Assembly (NCBI GenBank): GCA_025716855.1
Contig: JAIXMQ010000017.1
Coordinates: 1 to 64,000, forward strand
Direction: 5' to 3'
Length of the DNA: 64,000 nucleotides
Source of the DNA: Pilaira anomala
Lineage: Eukaryota > Mucoromycota > Mucoromycetes > Mucorales > Mucoraceae
The stretch's first letter is position 1; each line of letters begins with the position of its first letter. A model generated the notes under the pieces. It saw only the letters and a program-made list of their open reading frames with translations, did no database searches and was not told the origin of the DNA. Made by a program: the position numbers and the translations under genes. Shown here piece by piece: positions 1 to 10,676 of the stretch.

Positions 1-41
1 TTTTTGGTAAAAATATTTTATTAATTGAGAAAGTTAAAAGG

Positions 42-1412
42 CTAAAGTTTTTCTTCCAGGGCCAAACAACGCTCAAAAAACGAGACAGAGTGTCTTATCC
101 AACCTTGGCAGTCTTTGAGAGTTACTTCCGAACATGACTTCATGATTCTTGGAGTTAAAGTGTCTCCATTGTCGAAAGCTTCCCTCTTTACACCAAACTT
201 TACCTTCGACCAAAACTCCTCGATTGGATTCAGGAAAGGTGAATATGGTGGAAGGTATATACATTTATAACCTCTTTTTTTAATGCAAGATCTTACTGTT
301 GCGGGCTTGTGAATGGGAGCATTGTCCATAACGAGATAATGTCCTTTCAAATTGTTTTTATCTAAAACGTCCATAACGTTTTCTAAATAGCCTAGGTAAT
401 GCTCTGTTCTAGTTCCTATTCTAGCTGTAGTTGTTACAACCGTGCCATCAGCCTTTCTTTTTTTGCTACCTGCCACTGTGATTGGTTTTCTTAAAGAAAT
501 ATCGATAACTCCCTGAGCAGAAATGGCTCCAAGGATAGTAATGGAAGTGCCTCGAGAGGTAGGAATAATCGACTTTGCAGGCACACCTTTTTTAGACCAA
601 CCTCTAGAACGGCTGATATGAAGGTTAAAGCCTGCTTCATCAAGAAAAACACAGTTTTTTTCAAAATCCAAATCTTTGTTGGCCATCCACTCGAGGACAG
701 CTTCTCGTCGTTTAAGTCTTACCTCTTCCGAATTACGTTTTTCTGGAAGCTTTTCCAATCTCTTAAAGCTCAATGCACAGTGTTGACGAATATGATTATA
801 AAAGGCTGTTTTACTAATCTTGAGTTCAGGATATTCGTTCAAAAGCTTGTGCCTCATTTGTTCTAAAGTCACAGGTGCATAACTATCAACTATGCTGATG
901 ATAAAAAGAGTATGTTGCTCTTTCATAATAGCATTAGTACCCTTACTGGGTCCTCTTTTTTTACTAGGAGCAATAGTATCAAATTCTTCCCATTGCTTTT
1001 TGAAACGATAAGCCGTGCTCTTAGTTATGCCTGCATCTGCAGCTGCGTCTTTTACTGGTACTTGTTCAATAATTAAAGATAAAAAGCGAGATATTTGATC
1101 GGAGTTGTAGCTACGATAAGTGCCTCTTTCCTTTTTAACGTTGCTTTTTACAGTCAAAGCGTTGGCAAATACTTCTATTCTACTACTGGTGCTAATTTTC
1201 TCAATATCTTTATTACTGTTTTCTCTTTCTTCGTCCTTTTCCTCTTGAGAAAACTCTTCTAGTAAGACTTCATCAACCTCCATGGCTTCGAGACCATACT
1301 CGAACTTTGCTCTCATCATTGACATGAGACTTACTGTTACTTCTCCCGTAAGTTCATCTGAGCCGCCTTGCTCATTAAGAGATAAGTATTCGAGATCCAT
1401 GTTATCGAGCAT
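42..1412 (-). CDS. IS630/Tc1-type transposase, intact
   Basis: This is an uninterrupted 456-residue frame starting MLDNMDLEYL. A helix-turn-helix region (about residues 100-150, with AADAGITKSTAYRFKKQW) precedes an IS630-type DDE domain. The first catalytic Asp lies in VFLDEAGFN (about residue 258), the second in VMDNAPIH (about 362), and the Glu in PFLNPIEEFW, 34 residues after the second Asp, giving a DD34E arrangement. The acidic N-terminal 70 residues are less typical. All three acidic residues are present and no stop interrupts the frame, so the enzyme may be active or only recently silenced. It would act in the nucleus by cut-and-paste transposition at TA dinucleotides, as known for this superfamily. 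The 5' flank carries an iterated short motif (1469-1569), and an inverted version of it lies at the left window edge, so nearly the whole element is in view. Identification is strong; activity is inference. Confidence 0.9.
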   Translation of the reverse strand: MLDNMDLEYLSLNEQGGSDELTGEVTVSLMSMMRAKFEYGLEAMEVDEVLLEEFSQEEKDEERENSNKDIEKISTSSRIEVFANALTVKSNVKKERGTYRSYNSDQISRFLSLIIEQVPVKDAAADAGITKSTAYRFKKQWEEFDTIAPSKKRGPSKGTNAIMKEQHTLFIISIVDSYAPVTLEQMRHKLLNEYPELKISKTAFYNHIRQHCALSFKRLEKLPEKRNSEEVRLKRREAVLEWMANKDLDFEKNCVFLDEAGFNLHISRSRGWSKKGVPAKSIIPTSRGTSITILGAISAQGVIDISLRKPITVAGSKKRKADGTVVTTTARIGTRTEHYLGYLENVMDVLDKNNLKGHYLVMDNAPIHKPATVRSCIKKRGYKCIYLPPYSPFLNPIEEFWSKVKFGVKREAFDNGDTLTPRIMKSCSEVTLKDCQGWIRHSVSFFERCLALEEKL

Positions 1413-1468
1413 ATTTGAAAGTTAAACTTAAAGTAAATAAAAGTGCTTACAAAAAAAAAGCTCGAGAA

Positions 1469-1582
1469 TTCCCAAAAATAGTATTGAATTTTTCTCAAAA
1501 ATACCAGTCATACTTTCCCAAAAATGGTAGTTCAATTTTCCCAAAAATTAGCTCACTTTTTCTCAATATCCGGTGAAAATAC
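1469..1582. repeat. Iterated ~23-bp motif at transposon end
   Basis: The motif TTCYCAAAAAT begins at 1469, 1492, 1515 and 1538, exactly 23 bp apart. A weaker copy (TTCTCAATAT) begins at 1560. The array lies just upstream of the transposase start codon. At the left window edge, the reverse complement of positions 1-32 shows the same two motif forms (TTCTCAAT and ACCAAAAA) about 21-22 bp apart, so the arrays are in opposite orientation at the two ends of the element. This looks like a set of transposase binding sites in subterminal positions; binding is inference. Confidence 0.7.
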
Positions 1583-2503
1583 AGTATGAGGCTGCCGTGA
1601 CGGGTATTAAAATCAATGACTGCTGAATAGTCTCCTGTGCTTGAGACCAGCAGTAGCAGCTTCCATGTACTAGGTAGCGCAAGAATTATAAGGTTACAGA
1701 ATACCGTCAGGTGACCTTAGAACTCGATATAAAATATAAAAATATACAATATAAATAAAATTAAGTCCTTTTATCTCTACATTTTTTTCGAAGTTACAAT
1801 CTCTCCTAAGTAGTTTGGAGTTGATTATTATAGTCAAGAAAAGAATCGAATATAGTAGTTTATAAAAACAATAGGTACTAAAAGAACCCATACAACAAAT
1901 TACGTTTTTTTTCAATAAAAGGTGGGAAATCCAGTGGAGAGAGAGAGAGCGTGACCTGTTATTCATTACACCCAAATACCAAGCAATTTTTCTCCATCCT
2001 CTCAACTACACTATACCAACTGTGGATTATTTATTGGCAACATGGAAACGATACCTCGTACACGTATCCTTTTTCCCAAATTGAACATTCCTCCTTGCGG
2101 ATAATCACTCAGATCGAGCGATTACTCCACGCGAAACTAGGCTAGGTTATGCACATATTCACTTTTATTAAATTTTCTTTCATGTCCCCCGATATTCAAG
2201 TTCCACCACTCATTGACGTGTAACTACTAAATTTTTTTATTTTACAAAAAAAATATATATATATATATATATTACGAGTATAGAAGCAATCAAGTGGTGT
2301 ATGCTTTTTGTATAGCATTATCTTAACACGATCAGATATTATACTAGTTATTCTTTTATTGCCCTTTTAGTCTTAATTTTTTTTTCAGATTTTAATATAA
2401 TATGAAATTAATTCAAACCATAGGCACAAGATTTGTACTGCATTTTTACTAGGATTTAAAAGAACCGCTTTTAAGGTGGTAGCATTAATATGAAAAAAAA
2501 AAT
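1583..2503. other. Intergenic, no supported gene
   Basis: The DNA right of the transposon end is AT-rich with a GA microsatellite near 1937-1950 and an (AT)n run near 2252-2272. Short frames here (for example 1694-2005 minus and 1951-2145 plus) have no recognisable domain and rely on non-ATG starts or low-complexity residues. I see no tRNA or other RNA signature. Confidence 0.5.
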
Positions 2504-2761
2504 CTATCTGTGCCATAAAAGTATTTGGGAGAAGAGAGAGGCAAGTCTCGGAAGATTTTCTGGTTTTTTATCTGCATTCATTGTAATGTTGATCATATAA
2601 ATCTGCTCATAGCCAGTCATTATATGTATGTCGTCTATTAAGTAAAATAATTTTTCCAAGTTCTCCTGATACACATACTTTCTTATAGAAAACAATTTGC
2701 ATTTTGTTTCTTCAAAAATGATCTGTGTTAATAAATCTTTCAAATATTTATTCGGTAACAT
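2504..2761 (-). CDS. Possible small hypothetical protein or exon
   Basis: This frame of 85 residues starts with ATG (MLPNKYLKDLL) and has a mixed, non-repetitive composition, unlike the A/T-run shadows around it. I recognise no family. It could be a terminal exon of a gene with upstream exons or a decayed fragment. No convincing acceptor or partner exon was found upstream. It is flanked by poly-A/T runs on both sides. Reality as a gene is uncertain. Confidence 0.25.
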   Translation of the reverse strand: MLPNKYLKDLLTQIIFEETKCKLFSIRKYVYQENLEKLFYLIDDIHIMTGYEQIYMINITMNADKKPENLPRLASLFSQILLWHR

Positions 2762-3373
2762 TGTGCATGCTTAGGTGCCATCATATGCCTATGTAATTCA
2801 TTCTTTTCTCGTTTTTTAGACTGATTAGTAAAGAAGAAAAGGTTACTTTTACTATTGGTTGAATTGAAATGATAAATACTTTAAAGGAAGACATAATAAA
2901 AGTAAAAAAGACTTTCTGTAAACGTAGTGTGACAAAAAAAATTTAAAGTTGAACATAGAAAAAAAAAAAAAAAAAAAAAGGACCCTGAAAGATTACACAA
3001 TGTATATGCATGATAAAATAAAACGAGACAGTGAATCCAAAAAGGCAAGGTAATGTATTTAAATTAAAATTTTTCTTTTAGCTGCGTGTACATCAATTAT
3101 TGTTTTAGGTACAAAGAAGCGAGATATAATATAAATGGCGATGATACGACTATACATCTCCACTAGCGCGTGATTGTATGAATAAGATAATAGACGTCAA
3201 ATTCATAACTGAAACTTGTATTAAATTGGTTTGATAGTAAACAAAAAGAGTTGCTACAAAAAGGAGGGGGGGGGAGGGGGATCATATGATTTTCCTTATA
3301 AAAGCTAAAGAAAACCGCAATATTTTTTTACTTTTCTTTTTTTACCTTCTTTACCTTTTTTATTATTATTAAA
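2762..3373. other. Intergenic, promoter side of next gene
   Basis: The stretch holds a poly-A run (2960-2979), a purine-rich G tract near 3262-3280 and pyrimidine-rich DNA immediately before the ATG at 3374. This is consistent with a fungal promoter and 5' UTR. Nothing else is recognised. Confidence 0.4.
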
Positions 3374-3976
3374 ATGTCTATAGTTACTTTATCCTTACAT
3401 AACCATACAATAGGTGCTTCACACTCTTATTGCTTTTATCAAGAACTTTCATTTAAATCGTCTAATTTACGACAACCAAAACAAATCATTCCTTCCATTC
3501 CACGACAACATTTGTAAAGGAGCTTCTTTTTTTTTTTTTTTAGAAAAAAAAAAAGATTTATTTAATACTAACAAGCTATTCATAAATATAGTAAAGCGCC
3601 CAAAAATTCATCACTTTCACCTATTCGTAAACAAAAAGTCATGCCAAAAAATGACGAACCATTGATCAAACGACCATACCCACTTGTAACCACATTTTCA
3701 TCACCAGCATCGATACAGACATCACGGAATAGACAAAGAAAAGTTAGTTTTGATGAAAAGGTAATAGTGGTTTGTACAATATTTGATGATGATGATGATG
3801 AATTAGAAGGAGATAACAATTTAAAACCGAATTTACCTTCTGAAAGAAGACATTCAACTGGAGAAACTAATGTGAAAACAATATCAATATCTGATCAAAG
3901 CCAACAGTTGGTATTTACACAAAAAATTACTAAATCTTTGAAACAATTTAAAAATCGATTATTATTTGTCAACTGA
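3374..3976 (+). CDS. Small protein with RVxF-type PP1 motif
   Basis: Two exons, 3374-3513 and 3592-3976, join in frame to a 174-residue protein. The intron has donor GTAAAG, a perfect TACTAAC branch site and acceptor ATAG. The protein starts MSIVTLSLHNHTIG and has no transmembrane or globular domain that I recognise. A short segment RKVSFDEKVIVV contains KVSF, which fits the RVxF docking motif of protein phosphatase 1 regulators. It is followed by an acidic run (DDDDDELEG) and a basic C-terminus. A role as a PP1-binding regulator is inference from the motif and its context. It converges with the EH-domain gene, with 88 bp between the stop codons. The splice is well supported because the frame stays open across it. 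Confidence 0.6.
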
Positions 3977-4064
3977 AAATATATACATATATTGATATAT
4001 CACATGTACTAATACATAATAACAATAATAAAAAAAAAAAAAAAAAAAAAGAAACGTATATATA

Positions 4065-6529
4065 TTATTTAAAGAAAATATCTTCAAAATTGGTTCCAGT
4101 ATTAGTAGTATTCGTGGTTGTAGCTGAATTTTTGTTACCAAAAATATTATCAAAGTCATCATCACTTTCTTTCTTCTTTTGAGTAGGTGACGTAAATAAG
4201 GAACTTAATTCATCTTTTGTTGTCGATGTCGTATTATCTCCAAATGACTCAAAAGCGGACAAATCAAATCCATATTTTGATACTGCAGGAGTAGTAGTAG
4301 TAGTTTCAGTTTTTTTTGGACTGACATTGTTTTTAGACGCACCAGTTGATTTTGGTGGTGGGCTTGTTGGTACTGATGATGGTGATGAGGCTGCAGGGGC
4401 AAAATTTTGTTCCATCGTATTCAAGTCGGGAAACTTACTTTCAATATCACTAATATCTAAATTAGTACTACTACTATTAGTGGGTGGTGTCACGGATCTC
4501 TTCTGTTCTGATTCTTTTAATTTATTCAATGATAAAGTAGGTGAAGGTGCACTACTATTAGATGCCTTAAATCCTGCAAAAGGATCAAATGTTTTAGCTG
4601 GTCCTGTTTTATCTGAATCGTCTACTTTGGAAAATAATTCTACTCCTTCTTTTCTTGTACTTGATAATGAAGATCCAGTATGATGTGGTTTTATTACTGA
4701 TTCATTTACTTTAGCAAATAATCCACCACCACCACCACCACTACCACTACCACTTGTACCTAATGAAGGTCCAGATGATAATGAAAACACATCGTGTTGA
4801 TTATCCTTTTTATTATTAGATGTCTTTTCCAATTCTTCAATTTCACTTTTAACCCTCTTCATTTCTTCCTTAGCATTATCAACTCGTGTCATAAAATGCT
4901 TGGTTTCTTGACGATACATTCTTAATTGCTCTGTTAATTCTTCCTTCTTTTTTTTCTCGGCTTCTAATAATCGTTCTGCTTCCTCCGCTTCTGCTTTTAT
5001 TTTAGATAAAGACTCCTTTTCTTTGCCAATCTCTGTATTGAGATCTTGTACTACTAATGACTCTTTTTGAAGCTGTTGACGAGCATTTTGTAAACGACTT
5101 GTTTCCGTTTGTAAATTTGATTGTGATCTATTCAAATCTACTACAGTTGATTGAGGAGGAGGAGGAAGGGGAGGAGCATCAAATGATAGACCTAATAAAT
5201 CTACATTTTGTTGTTGTTGTTGTGTTTGTTGTTGTTGTGGTGGTGGTTGATGTTGCTGTTGTATATTATATGTTGGTAAAGTATTTGGTATATCGCCACC
5301 ATTTACCTTTCTATTAATCATATGCATAGCCATAGCAAATTCTTGTTCAGATAACATACCAGATGAATTAGTATCTGCCAAATCCCAAATTCGAGCTAAA
5401 TCAGATTCAGGTAACTTTGAATGTCTAAAAAAGACGACAGCATCTTGACCAGAAATAAAGCCAGTACGATCAGTATCTAACTGATTAAAAAACGTTTGAT
5501 ATTTCTGGTATTCTTCAGGTGATATAATGACAGGGGCAACCGTTCTTCCTTTAAATACAGGAGATCGCATTGGGATAGGAGGTGGACTATTGACATGTAA
5601 TGTCGTGTTTCTAACCAAGGGTGAGCCCGTAGGTCTTCCCGTAGCTGAACCATAAACACTTGCTGGTAAAGTAGGAGGGAAATTATTAAATCCCTTCATT
5701 GCGCGTTCAATATAGAACATGGCAATGATAAATTCCGTTTGGTTTAATGACCCTGATTTACGTGTATCAGCTAAATTCCAAATTGTTTGCAATATTTGAG
5801 GAGGAAGATTTGATTGGATAAATGCTGCTCTTGCTCTATCGCCTATAAAAGTAATAATTTAGTATATATTATAACTGTATATCTCGAAATTTCTTTCTAT
5901 TTTTACCACTTAATATATTATTTTCTGGTCCAAACGAGTTGAATAATCCAATATACTTTTGTCGTTCTTCTGGTGTAATTACTTCTGCACTTGTTGTCTG
6001 TCGATTGATCATACCTGTTCCGTTAAATTCTGGTAAAGGTACTATATTTGTAAAAAGAAAAAAAAAAAAACTTTAGTCTAATTATTATGATTCTACTCAA
6101 GGGGGGGGGGGGGGTTTACCTTTGGTTGCCAAAATAGGTTCACTCGTTACGACACTATGTTGAGCACAAGCAATTAATTTTAAAATAGTGCAAAATTCTT
6201 GTTCAGTCAGAAATCCTTTATTCTCATTATCAGTCGCACTCCAAAACTAAGATATTAAACATATAAACTCTTTGTTACTACTATTAAAAAAAAAATAAAA
6301 AAATTACCTGGTCCAGTATATTTTGAGGTATATCTGACTTCTTTAAAAAGTCCATAGCTTCGTCATGTAATACAATTCCTTTATTATCTGCATCTACCTT
6401 TTTGAAAAAGTCTAAATAAGTATTCTTTTCAAGTATGCTTAACTGCGATTCCCAATTATCTATTCAATATTTTAAGTTAGTTCACCTTTTTTTATATGAC
6501 ACAATTAGCTATAACTTACTATTCGACAT
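4065..6529 (-). CDS. EDE1: EH-domain endocytic scaffold (Eps15/Ede1-like)
   Basis: Five exons (6520-6529, 6308-6459, 6120-6246, 5907-6041, 4065-5842) give a 733-residue protein. Three EH domains come first: one in exons 1-3 (with KVDADNKGIVLHDEA and FWSATDNENKGFL), one spanning exons 4-5 (GLFNSFGPEN, IWNLADTRKSGSL) and one in exon 5 (FFNQLDTDRTGFIS, IWDLADTNSSGMLSEQEF). EF-hand-like loops are visible. A Pro/Gln-rich linker follows, then a coiled coil (about 200 residues before the Ser-rich tail) and a Ser/Thr/Pro-rich tail with DPFAGF. I see no C-terminal UBA domain, which yeast Ede1 has, so the architecture is closer to Eps15. Proteins of this family act as early scaffolds at clathrin-coated endocytic sites and bind NPF motifs. 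The first exon is only 10 nt. A G14 run follows the exon 3 donor on the plus strand. Confidence 0.88.
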
Positions 6530-8219
6530 TGTTTATTATAAGATGGGAAAATAAAAGAATAAAATAAAATAAAAATAAAATGCAAATGAAACACGTTTTA
6601 TAAATTACATCACAGCCAAAGATTTCTACCAATACATTTTTGGCTTACGTAAAATGTGGATTAAACCCTTTTTTTTTTTCTACTTGCTTGTAAACAACAG
6701 AAATGAGCTGATTATTTATGGTAAAAGCTAGTCTGTTGTACTGTTTCAACAGGAGGTCTAAGGGTTATCTCTTTCATAAGATATAAGTGAAGACAAGAAA
6801 CATTTATTTATATAACTACTTTTTGTATAAAACGACATATAATTTCAATTCTTGTGCGTTGATATCTATCACAATATGTCACTTACAAAACATTTGTGAA
6901 AAAAAAAAAAAAAAAAAAAAAAAAAGTATGAAAATAAGCATATAAATAAATATACGATTATCCTTTCTAAGGGGTGTAAGTCGTTATAAAAATATAATGA
7001 ATATGACAATTGTTCTTCGAAAGCCAAAAGGGAGTGAGAGGGGAGGGGTGCTGTGTCGCGGTATGGTTGGGACCTTGTTTCAAGAAAGGGAGAAGGTTTT
7101 TTTTTTTTTGTGATACTAATAAATATTATTCAACCGACGACATTGCGTACAAAAGAGAGATGATTAGTAGTGTATTTATCAATGAAATCAAACTTACAAT
7201 AACAATGAATTTATATGTACAAGTTGTTTAAGGGTAGTTATAAACGAGTATTGTTTTGAAATTGAAAACTCTCAGGACCTGTTAGGACAAAACGATTTGA
7301 TTTGGTCAAGTCATGCTTTTTTTTTTAGAGTTTTACTATTGTTTTTACATACTTCTTATTTCAGGTTAGTTTCTTACACTTTAACCTCTCCTTCTCACTC
7401 TTTTCAAGTCATATAAAGAAAATAACTAGAATAAACAAAAGTATGATTTCAAATGTGTAATAGAGGAAAATATAGTACTCAAAAAAAAAACACTTTTGAT
7501 TTTAAACTTTTGCCATGGTAACACCACCATTATTATAATCTATCACTATTCACTCTATAACATGAATGATGTAATAACAAATGCCAAGATATTATACCAA
7601 GCCTGTTTAGTATATGTTGTACTGAAAGAAAGGCAGTAAAAAAGTAATGATCTAATAATCACTTTTTGTTTTTATTTTTTAAAAGTGTGTGTATCACGTC
7701 AAAATTTTCATTCAGCTCTATATTTAGGTTGATCAAAAACTTACCTTTTTGTTTTTTAAAGCCATTTTGCTGAAAATACCAAATTAATTTTATTATGCCG
7801 AGATAAAACACTGCTAAAATAAAAGTTTGAGGTTTATGTTCATTCTTACATATGTTCATCACATACATATAGGCTAAAAGAAGAAGAATAAAAAAAAAAG
7901 ATAAATATTTGCTAAACTGCTTGGGATTTATTTAAAGCTTTTATATAGGAATAAAGAGATGTAACCAAATGACATGATACGATGTTATAAAATTCTTTTT
8001 AGTCTGTTAATATTATAACAAGCTTTTGTAACAAAGTTTGAAGAATTCCAAGATTTGGAAGATCTCTTTTAATGACTAGGCATACGCCTCATTCAATATT
8101 ATTGGTTGATCACCAAAATGTAACCGTGTCCACTTTTTTTGTGAAACAAAAAAAAACAAAATAAAATAAAAAATTACCCTTCTTCTTCTTTTCTCTTTTT
8201 ATTCATAAAAAAAAAAAAA
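6530..8219. other. Long intergenic region
   Basis: Between the divergent starts of the EH-domain gene and the Ca2+/H+ exchanger lie about 1.7 kb of AT-rich DNA with a poly-A run (6899-6925) and several T tracts. Frames at 7010-7231 and 7659-7868 are low-complexity or lack family resemblance. The region should contain both promoters. Nothing else is recognised. Confidence 0.5.
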
Positions 8220-9893
8220 ATGAGCGAGCGTGATTATTTGCTTCCTACTCATCATGATGAGGAAGTTACTTTTAAATCATCTGTTATAAACGTCTTAAAG
8301 TCATCTCATATTAACTGGCTTCTTGTATTTGTACCTATCGCTTTGGCAATGTCTGGTGCTTCTGAGACTGTTGTCTTTTCTTTAAATTTCATTGCTATTA
8401 TTCCCCTTGCTAAGCTTCTTGGTTATGGTAAAGATAATATACTACCGAGAATATTTAACATTTTATTAATTTTTATTTATCTATATGTAGCCACTGAAGA
8501 AATTGCTTTAAGATGTGGTTCCGTTATTGGTTCTGTAAAGTATAACTACATACAAAGGTGATACTTATATTAACAGTTTTTTACATTTATTAGCTTTTGA
8601 ATGCTACTTTTGGTAACGCTGTTGAACTTATTCTTGCTTTGATCGCCTTAAAGGAAGGTTATATTCGTGTTGTTCAAGGTAAACTATTTCGTACCTGTAT
8701 TTATAGTCTGTATATTTTTCTTTCCAAAACTTAAAATCATATTACTACTTTAATTGTCAGCTTCTATTCTGGGTTCTATTTTATCCAACATTTTACTCGT
8801 TCTTGGTTGTTGTTTCTTATTTGGTGGTATCGGTCGTTCTGAACAAACTTTTAACGCAACCGGTAATTAGCACATGTTTTATATATATATATATTTAACA
8901 CCTTGTATTAATTAATTTTTTTATTATCATTATTATTATAGCTGCTCAAACCAATACTTCTCTCTTGGCATTAACTACCCTTTCTTTATTAATTCCTGCT
9001 GCCTTTAGTGCTACTGCTGCTAGCGCAAAGGAAGTTGATAGAGGTATCATCAACCTCTCTCATGGTACTGCCATTATTTTATTAATCGTATATGGTTTAT
9101 ATTTGGTTTTCCAACTCAAGACTCATACCGCTTTGGTAAAGTGATTTTTTTTTTCTTCTGGACGATGTGACTGTGTGTCATTAATTCATTCATTTTTTTT
9201 TTTTTTTTTAGTTTGAAGATGAGGCTGATGAGGAAGAGAAGCCTCACACTACTGTTGCTGTTGCAGTTGGAAGGTAACACGACATATTATAATAATTAAT
9301 TTATTTTTATATTAACGTTTCTTTTTTTTTTTTAGTTTATTACTTATTGCCTGTCTTATTGCTCTTCATGCTGAACATCTTGTTGGCGCGTAAGTTAAAA
9401 TAATATAAATATATATATTGTATAAGAAAGTTAAATTCTATTCTAGTATTGAAGGTGTTGTTGAAGTTTGGGGATTAAATGAAACATTCGTTGGTCTTAT
9501 TATTCTTCCTCTTGTTGGTAATGCTGCTGAACATGTCAGTTCAGTTACTTTTGCTATGAAGAACAAGATGAACTTATGTATTGGTATTGCCATCTCTTCT
9601 TCTCTTCAAATTGGTCTTTTGGTTTCTCCTATTCTTGTTTTGACAGGCTGGGCAATTGATGTACCCATGACTTTCTTCTTTGAAGTATTCGAGACAGTCA
9701 TTTTATTCGCTTCTGTTATGATCGTAAACTATCTTATTGCTGATGGTAAATCTAACTGGCTCGAAGGTGCTTTACTTTTGGTAAGTTTAATACTTTACTA
9801 TTTATTTTAAAAATTAACCCTTTTCTTTTTTTTTTTTTATAGGCTGTTTATACTATTGTTGCAATGGCCTTCTTTTACCACCCTATTGTTTAA
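8220..9893 (+). CDS. VCX1: Vacuolar Ca2+/H+ exchanger (CAX family)
   Basis: Nine exons (8220-8427, 8491-8534, 8594-8678, 8761-8862, 8942-9135, 9212-9273, 9336-9389, 9447-9780, 9843-9893) give a 377-residue protein of the CAX family. Conserved landmarks are [14 protein letters not shown], the first alpha repeat with [10 protein letters not shown], an acidic loop ([12 protein letters not shown]) between the two halves, and the second alpha repeat with [10 protein letters not shown]. About eleven membrane segments are visible. Members exchange cytosolic Ca2+ for protons across the vacuolar membrane and restore resting calcium. All eight introns are 56-82 nt, and the frame is preserved through each. 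The N-terminus is short, so the autoinhibitory tail described for plant CAX proteins is missing. The symbol is by family resemblance. Confidence 0.93.
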
Positions 9894-10170
9894 ATAATAA
9901 TATAAATAAAGCGGAGTGTGCAGCATTGGTACCTTTTTATTTGTAATACAATGTAAAAAAAAATAAAAAATGTGCTAGAATAAAAGGAAGGTTTACGCCA
10001 TCTTTATCATTTAATAAAAAAGTATAAAATTTAGTCTATTTTACTGTGTATACACAGCAGCAGATGTCGTAAAAAGGTCATGAATAATACAAATGACTTT
10101 GTACTATTTGTGTTGTTTGATGTTGTAACACAATAAATGTAAAGTTCGGGATACCATTTTTATTCCCACC

Positions 10171-10203
<33 letters not shown>

Positions 10204-10676
10204 TATAGTTTACTTTTTATGCACGCACGGACTTGTATAATTGTATATATATACACACGTACACACACATAATAATGCGAATATTACTTGATATGTAAAC
10301 AAGTACTAATGATAATGTAATGACACACATTATATTATTTATTTTTGGTCTAGATGAGTATTTTTCGTGAAACTGAATCAATTTTATTTGAATCTGAGAT
10401 CTTATACATATAACAATATAATATGAATAAATCTCTCTCTATGTCTTCTTTTCTCCTTATGTATTGATTATCAAATAGTTTTATAACCATGTGATGATTG
10501 TATTTGTTGTTGTTACTTTACACAAAAAAAAACATGGAGTAACACGGAATCTTTATACATAATAGCCTGTTCTTTTGCTTTATTTTTTTTTTTTTTTTAC
10601 TTTTTTTCTCTCTCTTTCTCTCTCTCTTTTTTTTTTTTTCTTTCTTTCTTTCTTTTTACTCTTTTTTCTTTTTCTA
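9894..10676. other. Intergenic, 3' UTR and promoter
   Basis: It contains the 3' end of the exchanger gene, a long poly-A run (10171-10199), a TATA/ACAC-rich patch and a strongly pyrimidine-rich stretch (10581-10675) directly before the next ATG. The pyrimidine stretch resembles a fungal promoter or 5' UTR. Nothing else is seen. Confidence 0.45.

Noticed and set aside
7010..7231. 73-residue plus-strand frame in the spacer before the exchanger gene
   Set aside because: Low-complexity, purine-run derived, no domain and no neighbouring exon.
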